Below are positions 1 through 7,497 of a stretch of DNA of 64,000 nucleotides, one piece after another; within the stretch, counting starts at the first letter, position 1; the number at the start of each line of letters is the position of its first letter. The translations under genes and the position numbers were made by a program. The DNA is taken from positions 1-64,000 of the forward strand of contig JARKOY010000079.1 of assembly GCA_029975555.1 (NCBI GenBank). The letters are read 5' to 3'. A model generated the notes under the pieces. It saw only the letters and a program-made list of their open reading frames with translations, searched no databases and was not told where the DNA came from. The stretch comes from Spirochaetia bacterium. GTDB taxonomy: Bacteria > Spirochaetota > Spirochaetia > Treponematales > Rectinemataceae.

Positions 1-218
1 TCAGAGTATCTGCGCGAGGATCGTGTGAAGGGGATGCATTTGTGCTGCATTCTGTTGTTGTTCTTTTGTGCGGTTTTGGAGTCCCTGTGTGGTCATGTGT
101 TGTGAGAGAGAAAAAATGAAGCGATCACGCGTATTCTTAACTGTATTCCTAAAGAACTGGGAAATTTATAACCGACTATTATAAGAATCGATATCCGGCG
201 GAGCGGACGTCTGAACTT
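1..218. other. No recognisable gene at window start
   Basis: AT-richer stretch downstream of the PIN-toxin stop. It holds only a 22-codon reading frame (from about 116) with no family resemblance. It may be decayed accessory DNA; I see no terminator or repeat in it. Confidence 0.4.
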
Positions 219-629
219 CTATCTGTTTTTTAGAAAATCGTCCGGCAACACTGCTTTAACCGGTGAATCGCCAAAGTCCTTAACGTTCCGGGTGATGATG
301 CATTCCATCTTGCCGCGCCTGGCGCACGCGGCGATCAGAGCGTCCTCATAATCCGCCATGGGCAGCTCCAGCGCCTTTTCGCAGTCGGAACCGGTAACGT
401 CAAGGATGCTGAATATTTTTATCAGCTTGAAGATTTCCTGCCTGCACCGTTCATTGTCGTGCAGGTACCTGTGAAGAAGGTAATAGATGTCCGTAATGGA
501 GCTTGCGGTTATATGCGCATTTATTTTTTCTTCGGCGGCCATAATGAAAAGTTGTTGCGCGGCTTCGGCAAAATGGGAACGCGAAAGCATGGCGTCCAAA
601 ATGACGTTTGTGTCAATCAATACGTTCAT
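219..629 (-). CDS. PIN-domain toxin (VapC-like ribonuclease)
   Basis: A 136-residue PIN-domain protein, the probable RNase toxin of a type II toxin-antitoxin pair. It opens with MNVLIDTNVILD, and the acidic residues expected of a metal-dependent nuclease are visible at D6, D96 (YEDALIAA) and D119 (TRNVKDF). The length is normal for the family. Its ATG lies inside the 3' end of the upstream antitoxin gene (17-nt overlap), so the two are co-transcribed and probably translationally coupled. Base composition is more AT-rich than the metabolic genes further on, consistent with acquisition by transfer. The RNA target cannot be read from the sequence. Confidence 0.88.
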   Translation of the reverse strand: MNVLIDTNVILDAMLSRSHFAEAAQQLFIMAAEEKINAHITASSITDIYYLLHRYLHDNERCRQEIFKLIKIFSILDVTGSDCEKALELPMADYEDALIAACARRGKMECIITRNVKDFGDSPVKAVLPDDFLKNR

Positions 630-840
630 GGCGGCTTAAGCGCTCCTCTCTCGCCTGCTCCAATGAAGCGTCGGCGGGCAGTATGCCGAACAGGGACTTT
701 GCCATTTCGACCTTGTCCTGTTTGGTGTTTGTAAGCTTGGCGATGCTTTTGCCGTTTTTGGTGATATATATGTCCTCTTTGGACGCAAGGACAAGATACT
801 TGCCGATATTGTTCTTAAACTCAGTTGCAGTTATTTGCAT
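613..840 (-). CDS. Phd/YefM-family antitoxin
   Basis: A 75-residue antitoxin that begins MQITATEFKNNIGKYL, a typical Phd/YefM N-terminal DNA-binding fold, followed by a short charged tail expected to wrap the PIN toxin. The ORF track starts seven codons earlier, but AGGAGG sits 7 nt before the ATG at 840, so that start is preferred. It is first in a two-gene operon with the overlapping toxin. The operator/promoter just upstream (861-916) implies autoregulation by the antitoxin or the toxin-antitoxin complex. Confidence 0.88.
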   Translation of the reverse strand: MQITATEFKNNIGKYLVLASKEDIYITKNGKSIAKLTNTKQDKVEMAKSLFGILPADASLEQAREERLSRHERID

Positions 841-860
841 GGCTGAAACCTCCTTGTGCA

Positions 861-916
861 AATAATATTGTTATATTTCCCAATATTATTGTATGTAAAT
901 AGTTCGAATATGTCAA
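861..916 (-). promoter_or_regulatory. Promoter and palindromic operator of the first TA operon
   Basis: On the minus strand TTGACA (916-911), a 17-nt spacer and TACAAT (893-888) form a near-consensus sigma-70 promoter. A perfect inverted repeat, AATAATATTG (861-870) / CAATATTATT (881-890) with a 10-nt spacer, overlaps the -10 and start region. A further AATAATATT half-site lies at 929-937, upstream of the -35. This is the expected layout for autorepression by the antitoxin. Confidence 0.8.
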
Positions 917-1001
917 CATAAATCGCACAATAATATTCTGTTAATCGTACGGTATGGCGATCAAACTCTCCGGTGGATCCTAAATTCCCTTCAAATTGTA
1001 A

Positions 1002-1270
1002 CTAGTCGACGAGAGCTGAATCCATATTCAAGAGCTCCAAGATTTCTCGCGGCAGCTTCGTGATCTCAGGTGGTTGATCGGAGTCCCTTCGATCAGCGTC
1101 AGATACCGCGCCGACGCGGAGCCGTTCTTTCATGCGGTAGGAGGCGGCTTTCAGGCTGAAGACCTGCGCATGGTGTAAGAGCCGGTCGAGCATCGCGGCG
1201 GGGACCGCCTCATCTGACATAAGCTCTGCCCATTTGGAAAATGGCTTGATAGAGCGCTTCCTGCTTTCGA
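1002..1270 (-). pseudogene. 3' remnant of IS21-family istB
   Basis: In one minus-strand frame the sequence reads RKRSIKPFSKWAELMSDEAVPAAMLDRLLHHAQVFSLKAASYRMKE, the characteristic C-terminal part of IstB, the AAA ATPase helper of IS21-family transposition. Only about 85 residues remain. The frame runs into a stop near 1318, and the Walker motifs, the istA transposase and the terminal repeats are all missing, so this is a dead fragment. The last 30 residues do not look like IstB and may be read-through into neighbouring DNA. It marks a former insertion between the first TA pair and the exporter operon. Confidence 0.75.
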
Positions 1271-1325
1271 TACGGCCAATCTCAGGCTGCCGATATCCTT
1301 GACATAATGGTCCTTACCCGATGTG

Positions 1326-1366
1326 TTGACCTCCGAGGGCGCCACTGGTACATTGTGTATCGATAC
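1326..1366 (+). promoter_or_regulatory. Promoter of the NatAB-like exporter operon with a palindrome
   Basis: TTGACC (1326-1331), a 17-nt spacer and TACATT (1349-1354) make a plausible sigma-70 promoter. GTATCGATAC (1357-1366), a perfect 10-bp palindrome, sits at the expected transcription start and could bind a repressor. An AGGAGG ribosome-binding site follows at 1381-1386. Confidence 0.5.
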
Positions 1367-1392
1367 TTGTGTGTCGATAGAGGAGGCCGATT

Positions 1393-2298
1393 ACGATAAC
1401 GGTCGAGCATATCTACAAAGCCTACTCGAGCGTGCAGGCGGTGTCTGGCCTCTCCTTCGAGGCAAGGCCCGGGGAGATTTTCGGCCTGATCGGCCCCAAC
1501 GGGGCGGGTAAGTCGACTACGATACGCATGATCATGAACATCATCGCCCCGGATTCCGGCACGATCCGCTTCGACGGCGCTCCCCTCTCGGAGGCCGACA
1601 AGGACCGGATCGGCTATCTTCCTGAAGAGCGGGGTCTGTACAAGAAGGCGAAGCTGGGCGAGGTCCTGGAGTACCTGGCTGCTATCAAAGGGGCAAAGCC
1701 CGCCCTCTACCGCCCTTCCATCGACGCATGGCTTGAGCGCTTCGGGCTCTCCGAGTGGAAGAACCGCAAAGTGCAGGAGCTCTCCAAAGGCATGGCCCAG
1801 AAGGCGCAGTTCATCGCGGCGGTCGCCCACAACCCTTCGGTGGTCTTCTTCGACGAGCCCTTCTCGGGTCTCGATCCTCTGGCGCAGGACGAGCTCCTCG
1901 CCGTCATGGTCGAGCTCAAACAGAAGGGAGTGACGGTCCTCTTCTCCACCCACATCATGGAACACGCCGAGAAGATCTGCGAGCGCATCCTCCTCATCAA
2001 CAAAGGGAAGGAAGTGGTTTACGGCTCCTTGGCCGACATCAAGGCACGGTATGGCCGCAATGCGGTTCAGCTTGAGTTCGACGGAGACGCAGCCTTTGTG
2101 GCGGACCTCGATTGTGTCGAGTCGGTGGTGTCCTATCCGCGCTGGATAGAAGTCGAGCTGAAGGAGGGCGCCGATTCGGATGCGCTCTTCAGGGCGCTCG
2201 CGGGTCGGCTCAGGGTGCGGCGCTTCGAGACGGTGGCACCCTCGCTGCACAAGATCTTCGTCCGACTCGTCGGCGGGGAGGATGCACAGCATGTCTAG
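1393..2298 (+). CDS. ABC transporter ATP-binding protein (NatA-like exporter ATPase)
   Basis: Cytoplasmic ATPase of an ABC-2-type exporter. It has Walker A GPNGAGKST, the signature-like LSKGMAQK, Walker B VVFFDEPFSGLD and the H-loop STHIMEH, then a C-terminal domain common in Na+/drug efflux ATPases. The ORF track starts at GTG 1432, but coding similarity runs further upstream (ITVEHIYKAYSSVQAV). AGGAGG lies exactly 6 nt before codon ACG at 1393, so the ancestral start was most likely ATG at 1393, now ACG. No in-frame ATG, GTG or TTG lies between the stop at 1378 and 1432. The permease gene overlaps the 3' end by 8 nt. The substrate is unknown. Confidence 0.85.
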   Translation, partial: TITVEHIYKAYSSVQAVSGLSFEARPGEIFGLIGPNGAGKSTTIRMIMNIIAPDSGTIRFDGAPLSEADKDRIGYLPEERGLYKKAKLGEVLEYLAAIKGAKPALYRPSIDAWLERFGLSEWKNRKVQELSKGMAQKAQFIAAVAHNPSVVFFDEPFSGLDPLAQDELLAVMVELKQKGVTVLFSTHIMEHAEKICERILLINKGKEVVYGSLADIKARYGRNAVQLEFDGDAAFVADLDCVESVVSYPRWIEVELKEGADSDALFRALAGRLRVRRFETVAPSLHKIFVRLVGGEDAQHV

Positions 2299-3526
2299 GC
2301 TTAGGCACGTAATCCGCCACGAGTTCAGGCTCACCGCGGCGAACAAGACTTTCGTCATCCTCACTATCATCGGGCCCTTTCTCATCTTCGCCGTCACCGT
2401 GCTGCCCTCGCTTTTGACCCAGTCGCCAGGCGCCGTAGCTTCGGGCAAGCCTCTCGCCCTCTTCGGCGCGCCACCTGCGGTCGAGCAGGCCCTCGCGGCA
2501 GCTTTCTCCGGCATGGGCATCGAGGTGGAGCATGTCGACGACGCCGCGGCCGCCAAGGACTCGGTGCTGGACGGCTCCCGGATAGCATTCCTCTTCCTCG
2601 AGGCCGGGTGGCCTGACGGCGGCAAGGCCGTCTGGTACTCCAAGAGCGGTGCCGAAATAGCGCTCTACAGCGCGGCCTCCGCCGTCCTCGAAGCGACGGC
2701 GCGCGAAGCCCGCATCGTGGAGAGCGGCGTCGACCCGGCACTGGTCGCCAAGGTTCTCTCCCCGCCCTCCTTCGAAGTCATCAAGCTCGACAAGAGAGGA
2801 GTGGAGAAAGCGGGCGGCAACAATGCATTCGTCGAAGTGCTCTTGACCGCCCTCGTTTTCGTCATGCTCATCTACATGACGGTCTTACTCTACGGCCAGA
2901 TGATCGGTCGCTCGGTCGTCACCGAAAAGACATCGAAAACTGTGGAGATCATGCTCTCCAGCGTGAAGAGCCGGGACCTCATGTTCGGAAAGATTCTGGG
3001 CCTTGGCCTCGCCAGTCTTCTGCAGTACGCGGTGTGGATATCCATGGCCTTTCTCCTCAAGCGCCTTGTGGGCCCTCTTCTGGGGCTTTCCCTCCCGGTG
3101 GGCATCTCGACCGACAACCTGGTCTGGCTCGTCGTCTTCTTCATCCTCGCCTTCTTCCTCTACGCTTCGGCCTATGCGGCCCTGGGAGCGGCGAGCGAGG
3201 ACGAGCAGCACCTGGGACAGATGGCCTGGCCTCTCATCATGTTTCTCATGGTGCCCCTCGTCATGATCAGCGCGCTCGTGACAAACCCGGATTCCACGCT
3301 GGTGGTGGTACTCTCTCTCTTTCCGCTCACAAGCCCCCTCGTCATGTTCGTCCGCGTCCTCGTCTCATCGCCTCCGGTCTGGCAGCTAGCCCTCTGCATC
3401 GCGCTCCTCATCGCGGCGGTAGCGGGCACGGCCATCCTCGCAGCCAAGATATTCCGCGTGGGCATCTTGATGACGGGCAAGCGGCCCACGCTGAAAGAGG
3501 TGCTGCGCTGGGTGACGGTGCAGTGA
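2291..3526 (+). CDS. ABC-2 family transporter permease (NatB-like)
   Basis: A 411-residue membrane partner of the preceding ATPase. The first helix is near residues 20-45 (TFVILTIIGPFLIFAVTVL), a large soluble domain follows, and a cluster of about five helices occupies the C-terminal half (from FVEVLLTALVFVMLIYMTVLLYG), the NatB/ABC-2 layout. The track's longer start at 2180 lies inside the ATPase gene. ATG at 2291 overlaps the ATPase stop and gives a sensible N-terminus (MSRLRHVIRHEF). It probably exports ions, lipids or a toxic compound; nothing in the sequence fixes which. Confidence 0.88.
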   Translation: MSRLRHVIRHEFRLTAANKTFVILTIIGPFLIFAVTVLPSLLTQSPGAVASGKPLALFGAPPAVEQALAAAFSGMGIEVEHVDDAAAAKDSVLDGSRIAFLFLEAGWPDGGKAVWYSKSGAEIALYSAASAVLEATAREARIVESGVDPALVAKVLSPPSFEVIKLDKRGVEKAGGNNAFVEVLLTALVFVMLIYMTVLLYGQMIGRSVVTEKTSKTVEIMLSSVKSRDLMFGKILGLGLASLLQYAVWISMAFLLKRLVGPLLGLSLPVGISTDNLVWLVVFFILAFFLYASAYAALGAASEDEQHLGQMAWPLIMFLMVPLVMISALVTNPDSTLVVVLSLFPLTSPLVMFVRVLVSSPPVWQLALCIALLIAAVAGTAILAAKIFRVGILMTGKRPTLKEVLRWVTVQ

Positions 3527-3718
3527 GCGGGGCTGCGTAGCCTCACCAGAGAGGCGGCATAGGCTCGTGCGAAACTTCCTCCTTCAAGAGCCCCTTGGAA
3601 TTCCAGATTTGGTTGTATCATAATTTTTTGACGCGATGTCCCGCTCAGACAAGGACTACGCTAAGCTCATCTCAGACCTCACACCCAGGTTAGAGGAGTG
3701 CTCCCTAAGAAAAAATAC

Positions 3719-3762
3719 TTGTCGTTTATCTGATATAAGTATACACTATAAAGTGTATACTT
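3719..3762 (+). promoter_or_regulatory. Promoter and operator of the second TA operon
   Basis: A perfect inverted repeat with 11-bp arms, AAGTATACACT (3737-3747) and AGTGTATACTT (3752-3762), separated by ATAA. A -35-like TTGTCG (3719-3724) with a 17-nt spacer places the -10 TACACT (3742-3747) inside the left arm, so a bound antitoxin would block RNA polymerase. Confidence 0.7.
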
Positions 3763-3776
3763 TACGAGGTAAGCGT

Positions 3777-4016
3777 ATGAAAGTAACCACGAAAGAACTC
3801 CGCATGCAGCCTGGGAAAATTATCGATTATGTTGTCAAAGGGCGAGAAGTCATTATCACCTACCGAGGGAAATCACTCGCTAAAATAGTTCCTTTCAAAA
3901 AAGAGGTCTTATCCCCTCAAGAAAATGAAACTATTTTCGGCATGTGGAAAGCCCATTCTCTTGAAAAAACCGTTGAAGAACAAGTGCGGGAACTCAGAAA
4001 AGGGAGGAGCTTTTGA
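3777..4016 (+). CDS. Phd/YefM-family antitoxin
   Basis: A 79-residue antitoxin, MKVTTKELRMQPGKIIDYVVKGREVIITYRGKSLAKIVPF, matching the Phd/YefM fold. The C-terminal 40 residues form the likely toxin-binding tail. The track begins at 3636, but ATG 3777 follows GAGGT at good spacing and lies just after the palindromic operator, so the longer form is rejected. The stop codon overlaps the toxin start by 4 nt, giving translational coupling. The AT-rich composition contrasts with the exporter upstream. Confidence 0.87.
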   Translation: MKVTTKELRMQPGKIIDYVVKGREVIITYRGKSLAKIVPFKKEVLSPQENETIFGMWKAHSLEKTVEEQVRELRKGRSF

Positions 4017-4402
4017 TTATTGACACCGATGTCCTCATTTGGTACCTCCGCGGCAATGAAAAGGCAAAGAAAGTCGTAGAGGATGCAATCCCTTTCTCAA
4101 TATCTGCCGTCACGTATATGGAACTGATTCAGGGTATGAAAGACAAAGAAGAATATCGACGTTTTCAGAAGTGGATGCAACGGTGGAATACCGACATAAT
4201 CCATATAGATAGTGATATTTCCTCAAGAGCTGTGTTTTATATTCAGGAATACGCGTTAAGTCATGCGATATATTTAGCTGATGCCTTGATAGCAGCAACT
4301 GTCGTACAAATAGGAGAGACGCTCCTGACGGCAAATGACAAACATTATAAATTCATCCCAAACATCAAGTGCAAGAAGTTCGAACCTGAAAAAAATGCAT
4401 AA
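4013..4402 (+). CDS. VapC-type PIN-domain toxin
   Basis: A 129-residue PIN ribonuclease with the classic acidic site: D4 (MIIDTDVLIWYL), E37 (TYMELIQG), D90 (YLADALIAA) and D109 (TANDKHY). This is a textbook VapC arrangement, and all catalytic residues are intact. Translation probably starts at TTG 4013, preceded by GGGAGGAG and overlapping the antitoxin stop. Together with the upstream antitoxin it forms a complete, apparently functional toxin-antitoxin operon. It is only distantly similar to the PIN protein at 219-629, so the two pairs are separate acquisitions. Confidence 0.9.
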   Translation: MIIDTDVLIWYLRGNEKAKKVVEDAIPFSISAVTYMELIQGMKDKEEYRRFQKWMQRWNTDIIHIDSDISSRAVFYIQEYALSHAIYLADALIAATVVQIGETLLTANDKHYKFIPNIKCKKFEPEKNA

Positions 4403-4438
4403 AGGCTGTCCGCAGCCGAGCCCCTAAAATAAACCAAC

Positions 4439-4467
4439 TTGACACTGATTATGTGTGCACATATAGT
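4439..4467 (+). promoter_or_regulatory. Strong sigma-70 promoter of a broken antitoxin gene
   Basis: TTGACA (4439-4444), a 17-nt spacer and TATAGT (4462-4467) are close to consensus. The inverted repeat TATGTG/CACATA (4450-4463) sits in the spacer and -10. It originally drove the antitoxin fragment at 4489 and now points directly at the GH4 gene with no visible terminator between them. Confidence 0.65.
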
Positions 4468-4488
4468 GGGGGCATATAAATAAGAGAC

Positions 4489-4575
4489 ATGAAGAACATT
4501 ACCCTCTCAATGGATGAAAAAGTTTTTAAGGCCGGACGAGAATATGCTCGAAGGCACAATATATCATTCAATATT
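4489..4575 (+). pseudogene. Truncated antitoxin N-terminus
   Basis: The first 28 or so codons, MKNITLSMDEKVFKAGREYARRHNISFN, look like the start of a small ribbon-helix-helix-type antitoxin (the VapB/DUF6364 style, normally about 75-90 residues). The resemblance then stops abruptly, and the frame continues into sequence belonging to the next gene. No PIN toxin follows. I infer a deletion or recombination junction near 4575 that fused the promoter and 5' end of a third TA module to the glycosidase locus. The 136-aa track ORF (4489-4899) is therefore not a real protein. Confidence 0.6.
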
Positions 4576-4684
4576 TACACAACAAGTTGTCTGACACTCG
4601 CCTTGAGCCGGCCCGGCAGGCAATTGGGAGCTCACGGATACGCTCTGGCAGTGCTGGCGCAAAAGCCTGGAAAGGAAAACGCAG

Positions 4685-6097
4685 ATGAATGCAGATTTGA
4701 CTATCGCGTACATTGGGGGTGGCTCGCGGGGATGGGCTTGGACGCTCATGAGCGATTTGGCAATGGAAGAGTCGCTGCGCGGCGTGGTGCGGCTCTACGA
4801 CATCGACAGGCAGGCGGCCGAGACGAATGCGCGCATAGGGAATGCGCTGTTGCCGCGGCCCGATGTGGTGGGCAAATGGCGCTACGAAGTGGCGGATAAT
4901 CTTGAAAGTGCACTGCGCGGCGCTGATTTCGTGATTGCATCGATTCTTCCCGGCACATTCGCCGAAATGGCTTCCGATGTCCATGCGCCGGAGCAGTACG
5001 GCATCTATCAGTCCGTGGGCGACACGACGGGGCCCGGTGGATTGGTGAGGGCGCTGCGCACCATTCCCATGTACGAGGAAATCGCAAGGGCGATCCGCGA
5101 CTATTGCCCCAACGCGTGGGTCATCAACTACACGAACCCCATGGCGCTCTGCGTGCGCACGCTCTATGAGGTCTTTCCGGGCATCAAAGCGATCGGCTGC
5201 TGCCACGAGGTTTTCGGCACCCGCAAGCTGCTTGCGGCGATGGTGCGGGAGCGGCTGGGAGCTGCGCGGACCTCGGGTGCGCAGGAGGAAATCCCCGGCG
5301 CGAGCGGCGCCACCATGCAGGACATCGAAGTCAATGTGCTGGGCGTGAACCACTTCACCTGGCTCGACAAGGCATCGTACGGCCCGCTCGACCTCTTTCC
5401 TCACTATGCGGCCTTCGTCGAGGAGCACTTCGAATCGGGCTACGAGGGGGTCGAGAGCCAAAGCTGGCTCAACTCCTATTTCGCCTCGTGCGAGCGGGTC
5501 AAGTTCGATCTTTTCCGCCGCTACGGGCTCATCGCCGCGGCGGGAGACCGACACCTGGCCGAGTTCATGCCCGGAACAATGTACCTTCGCGATCCTGCCA
5601 CGGTCCGCTCGTGGAAGTTCACGCTGACGCCCGTCTCGTGGCGCATTGAAAACGCCGAAGCGCTGAAGCAGAAGGCGGCCCGCTACGCATCCGGAAAAGA
5701 ACCATTCGAGCTGAAACGTTCGGGAGAAGAAGGTGTAAAGCTCATAAAGGCGCTCTGCGGCCTCGGCTCGTTCGTCACCAACGTCAACCTGCCCAATCGA
5801 GGGCAAATCGACGGCCTTCCTGCGGAATCTGTCGTAGAGACCAACGCGCTCTTCTCGCGCGATTCGGTGCGCCCAGTCCATGCGGGGAGGCTCCCTCCAC
5901 AGATCGAGCAGCTCGTGGCGCCGCACGCCATCGCCCAGGATATAATTCTGAGGGCTGCCTTGACCAGGAACGCATGGGCCGCCTTCCCTGCATTCCTGCA
6001 CGATCCGCTGATGACCGCAGGGCCCGCGGAAGCAGAGGCGCTCTATGCGCAGATGCTGAAGGCGACGGCGAAGTATTTGCCCGGCTATGCACTCTGA
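4685..6097 (+). CDS. GH4 glycosidase, probable alpha-galacturonidase (LplD-like)
   Basis: A 470-residue NAD(+)- and divalent-metal-dependent family 4 glycoside hydrolase acting in the cytoplasm. The N-terminal Rossmann motif is IAYIGGGSRGWAW, with LYDID closing the cofactor fold. NYTNPMAL and CHEV (C173-V176) carry substrate and metal ligands, and GVNHFTW follows. GH4 subfamilies differ in the Cys-His motif, and CHEV is the version described for alpha-galacturonidases such as Bacillus LplD, which supports a pectic substrate. There is no signal peptide. GGAAAGG precedes the ATG. It is convergent with a sugar ABC operon from which it is separated by a terminator. An alternative is another GH4 alpha-glycosidase. 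Confidence 0.85.
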   Translation: MNADLTIAYIGGGSRGWAWTLMSDLAMEESLRGVVRLYDIDRQAAETNARIGNALLPRPDVVGKWRYEVADNLESALRGADFVIASILPGTFAEMASDVHAPEQYGIYQSVGDTTGPGGLVRALRTIPMYEEIARAIRDYCPNAWVINYTNPMALCVRTLYEVFPGIKAIGCCHEVFGTRKLLAAMVRERLGAARTSGAQEEIPGASGATMQDIEVNVLGVNHFTWLDKASYGPLDLFPHYAAFVEEHFESGYEGVESQSWLNSYFASCERVKFDLFRRYGLIAAAGDRHLAEFMPGTMYLRDPATVRSWKFTLTPVSWRIENAEALKQKAARYASGKEPFELKRSGEEGVKLIKALCGLGSFVTNVNLPNRGQIDGLPAESVVETNALFSRDSVRPVHAGRLPPQIEQLVAPHAIAQDIILRAALTRNAWAAFPAFLHDPLMTAGPAEAEALYAQMLKATAKYLPGYAL

Positions 6098-6130
6098 GGT
6101 TGCGTTTTGAATACGGCGGCGCGCCCGCAT

Positions 6131-6195
6131 GCAAAAACAACGGCGCGCCGATCGCCAGAGCCGCTCTGGCAATCGGGCGCGCCGCCTTACTTTTT
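6131..6195. terminator. Bidirectional intrinsic terminator
   Basis: A very stable hairpin, GGCGCGCCGAT-GCCAGAG (6142-6160) paired with CTCTGGC-ATCGGGCGCGCC (ending 6183). It is followed by TTACTTTTT on the plus side and preceded by CAAAAAC, which gives U-runs in both directions. It separates the convergent GH4 and binding-protein genes. Confidence 0.75.
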
Positions 6196-6212
6196 CCAGC
6201 GATACCGCTGCG

Positions 6213-7466
6213 CTATTTCTTGATCAGCCGCACGATCAAATCGTGAATCTGTTGTCCGCCTGCTGCCGGCGAGATCTGGCCGAAAGCGACTTTCTGATAG
6301 ATGAGAAAGAGCGTACTGTTGAATTCGGTGTCGTTCGGCACATGGTCTGTTTCCTTTGAAGAGTGGGGCCCCGAGACATTCAGGTACTCGAGCACTTTGC
6401 GGTCATTGACATTGGTAGAGCCCGCTGCGCGCGCCGTCGCGGATGCCGAGGCGCCTCGGTCGTTGCCGAGGACCTTCGCGGCCTCTGGGCTGTTCACGAG
6501 AAAGTTGATGAATTTGACCGCCAGTTCAGGGTTCTTGGAGTTCTTGTTCACGGTGTAGAACTGACTCGGAGCCTGCCAGAGCGCTTTGGTAGCCGCGGCG
6601 CCCGGAAACTCGATGAGCTCGAGCTCGTCTTTGGTTGCAGCCTGGTATCCGGCGAGCTGGTTCGTCCAGATGAATCCAATCGCCGCCTTGCCGGCAATGA
6701 GCATCGAGGTGTCGGCGTTCGTCTCGGCATAGCCTGCCGCCACATCCGGCGGTGGAATAAGCCCGTTGTCGCGGTAGTCCTTGAACAGCTCAAGGTATTT
6801 CTGCGCAGCGGCCGCAGTCACCGCCGTCGAATTGGTCGCCGCGTTGTACAGCGGTGTACCATTGTAGCGCGTCCAGTAGCCGAAGGGGGTAGAGTTGGAC
6901 GAAAGGGCACCGATATCCTGCATCGGATACACTCCGGCGGGGAGCTTCGACTTGAGGGACACGAGGTACGCGCGGAACTCGGCGTAGGTCATCGAAACTT
7001 TGGGAAAGGGAGCTCCAACTCGCTGCAGAAGAGACTTGTTGTACACCAAAGCAGGCATGGTGACACCGGTGGAAACACCGTAGAGGTGCCCGTCGATGGT
7101 GCCGGACTCAATTGCGCTCGGGTCGATCACCGAGGTGTTGAGTATGGTACCGACATACTTGTCCAGCGGCAGCAGCACCCCTCTTTTTACGTAATCGTTG
7201 ATGTTGCCGCCCATCTGGATGATGTCGGGCCCGCTTCCGCCGGCAATCTGCGTGTCGACCTTGTTGAAGTGATCGCCGGTGCCACCCGACACTTCAGGGT
7301 TGACGGCAATTCCTGGATTGGCCGCCATAAAGAGATCGATAGCCTGCTGGCTTCTCTTTATGCGGGACTCGCTGCCCCAGTACGCCCAACGGAGCGTGAC
7401 GGTCTGCGCAAAGACCGCAGCGGCGCACATAAAAAGCACACATGCCACAGATACGGATTTTCTCAT
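6213..7466 (-). CDS. Sugar ABC transporter substrate-binding protein (family 1)
   Basis: A 417-residue periplasmic binding protein of an oligosaccharide importer. The signal peptide MRKSVSVACVLFMCAAAVFA is followed by TVTLRWAYWGSESRIKRSQQAIDLFMAANPGI, a typical family 1 solute-binding N-terminus. GPDIIQMGG and the hinge-region sequences fit as well. The track starts 33 codons earlier. ATG 7466 is preferred because AGGAGG lies just upstream and the signal peptide then starts correctly. Last gene of the malF-malG-binding-protein operon on the minus strand. With the CHEV glycosidase next door, the likely ligand is a pectin-derived oligosaccharide (inference). Confidence 0.9.
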   Translation of the reverse strand: MRKSVSVACVLFMCAAAVFAQTVTLRWAYWGSESRIKRSQQAIDLFMAANPGIAVNPEVSGGTGDHFNKVDTQIAGGSGPDIIQMGGNINDYVKRGVLLPLDKYVGTILNTSVIDPSAIESGTIDGHLYGVSTGVTMPALVYNKSLLQRVGAPFPKVSMTYAEFRAYLVSLKSKLPAGVYPMQDIGALSSNSTPFGYWTRYNGTPLYNAATNSTAVTAAAAQKYLELFKDYRDNGLIPPPDVAAGYAETNADTSMLIAGKAAIGFIWTNQLAGYQAATKDELELIEFPGAAATKALWQAPSQFYTVNKNSKNPELAVKFINFLVNSPEAAKVLGNDRGASASATARAAGSTNVNDRKVLEYLNVSGPHSSKETDHVPNDTEFNSTLFLIYQKVAFGQISPAAGGQQIHDLIVRLIKK

Positions 7467-7497
7467 TCTGAACCTCCTCTCTTGATATGCAATATGT

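Noticed and set aside
1282-2643. 453-aa minus-strand ORF opposite the NatA-like gene
   Set aside because: Shadow frame of a high-GC coding region; low-complexity Arg/Gly/Pro-rich product with no motif, while the plus strand has clear ABC motifs.
4489-4899. 136-aa ORF beginning as an antitoxin
   Set aside because: Only the first 28 or so residues are antitoxin-like; the rest is an out-of-frame reading of the GH4 gene.
4568-6172. 534-aa minus-strand ORF opposite GH4
   Set aside because: Antisense shadow with repetitive Arg/His composition; GH4 motifs are on plus.
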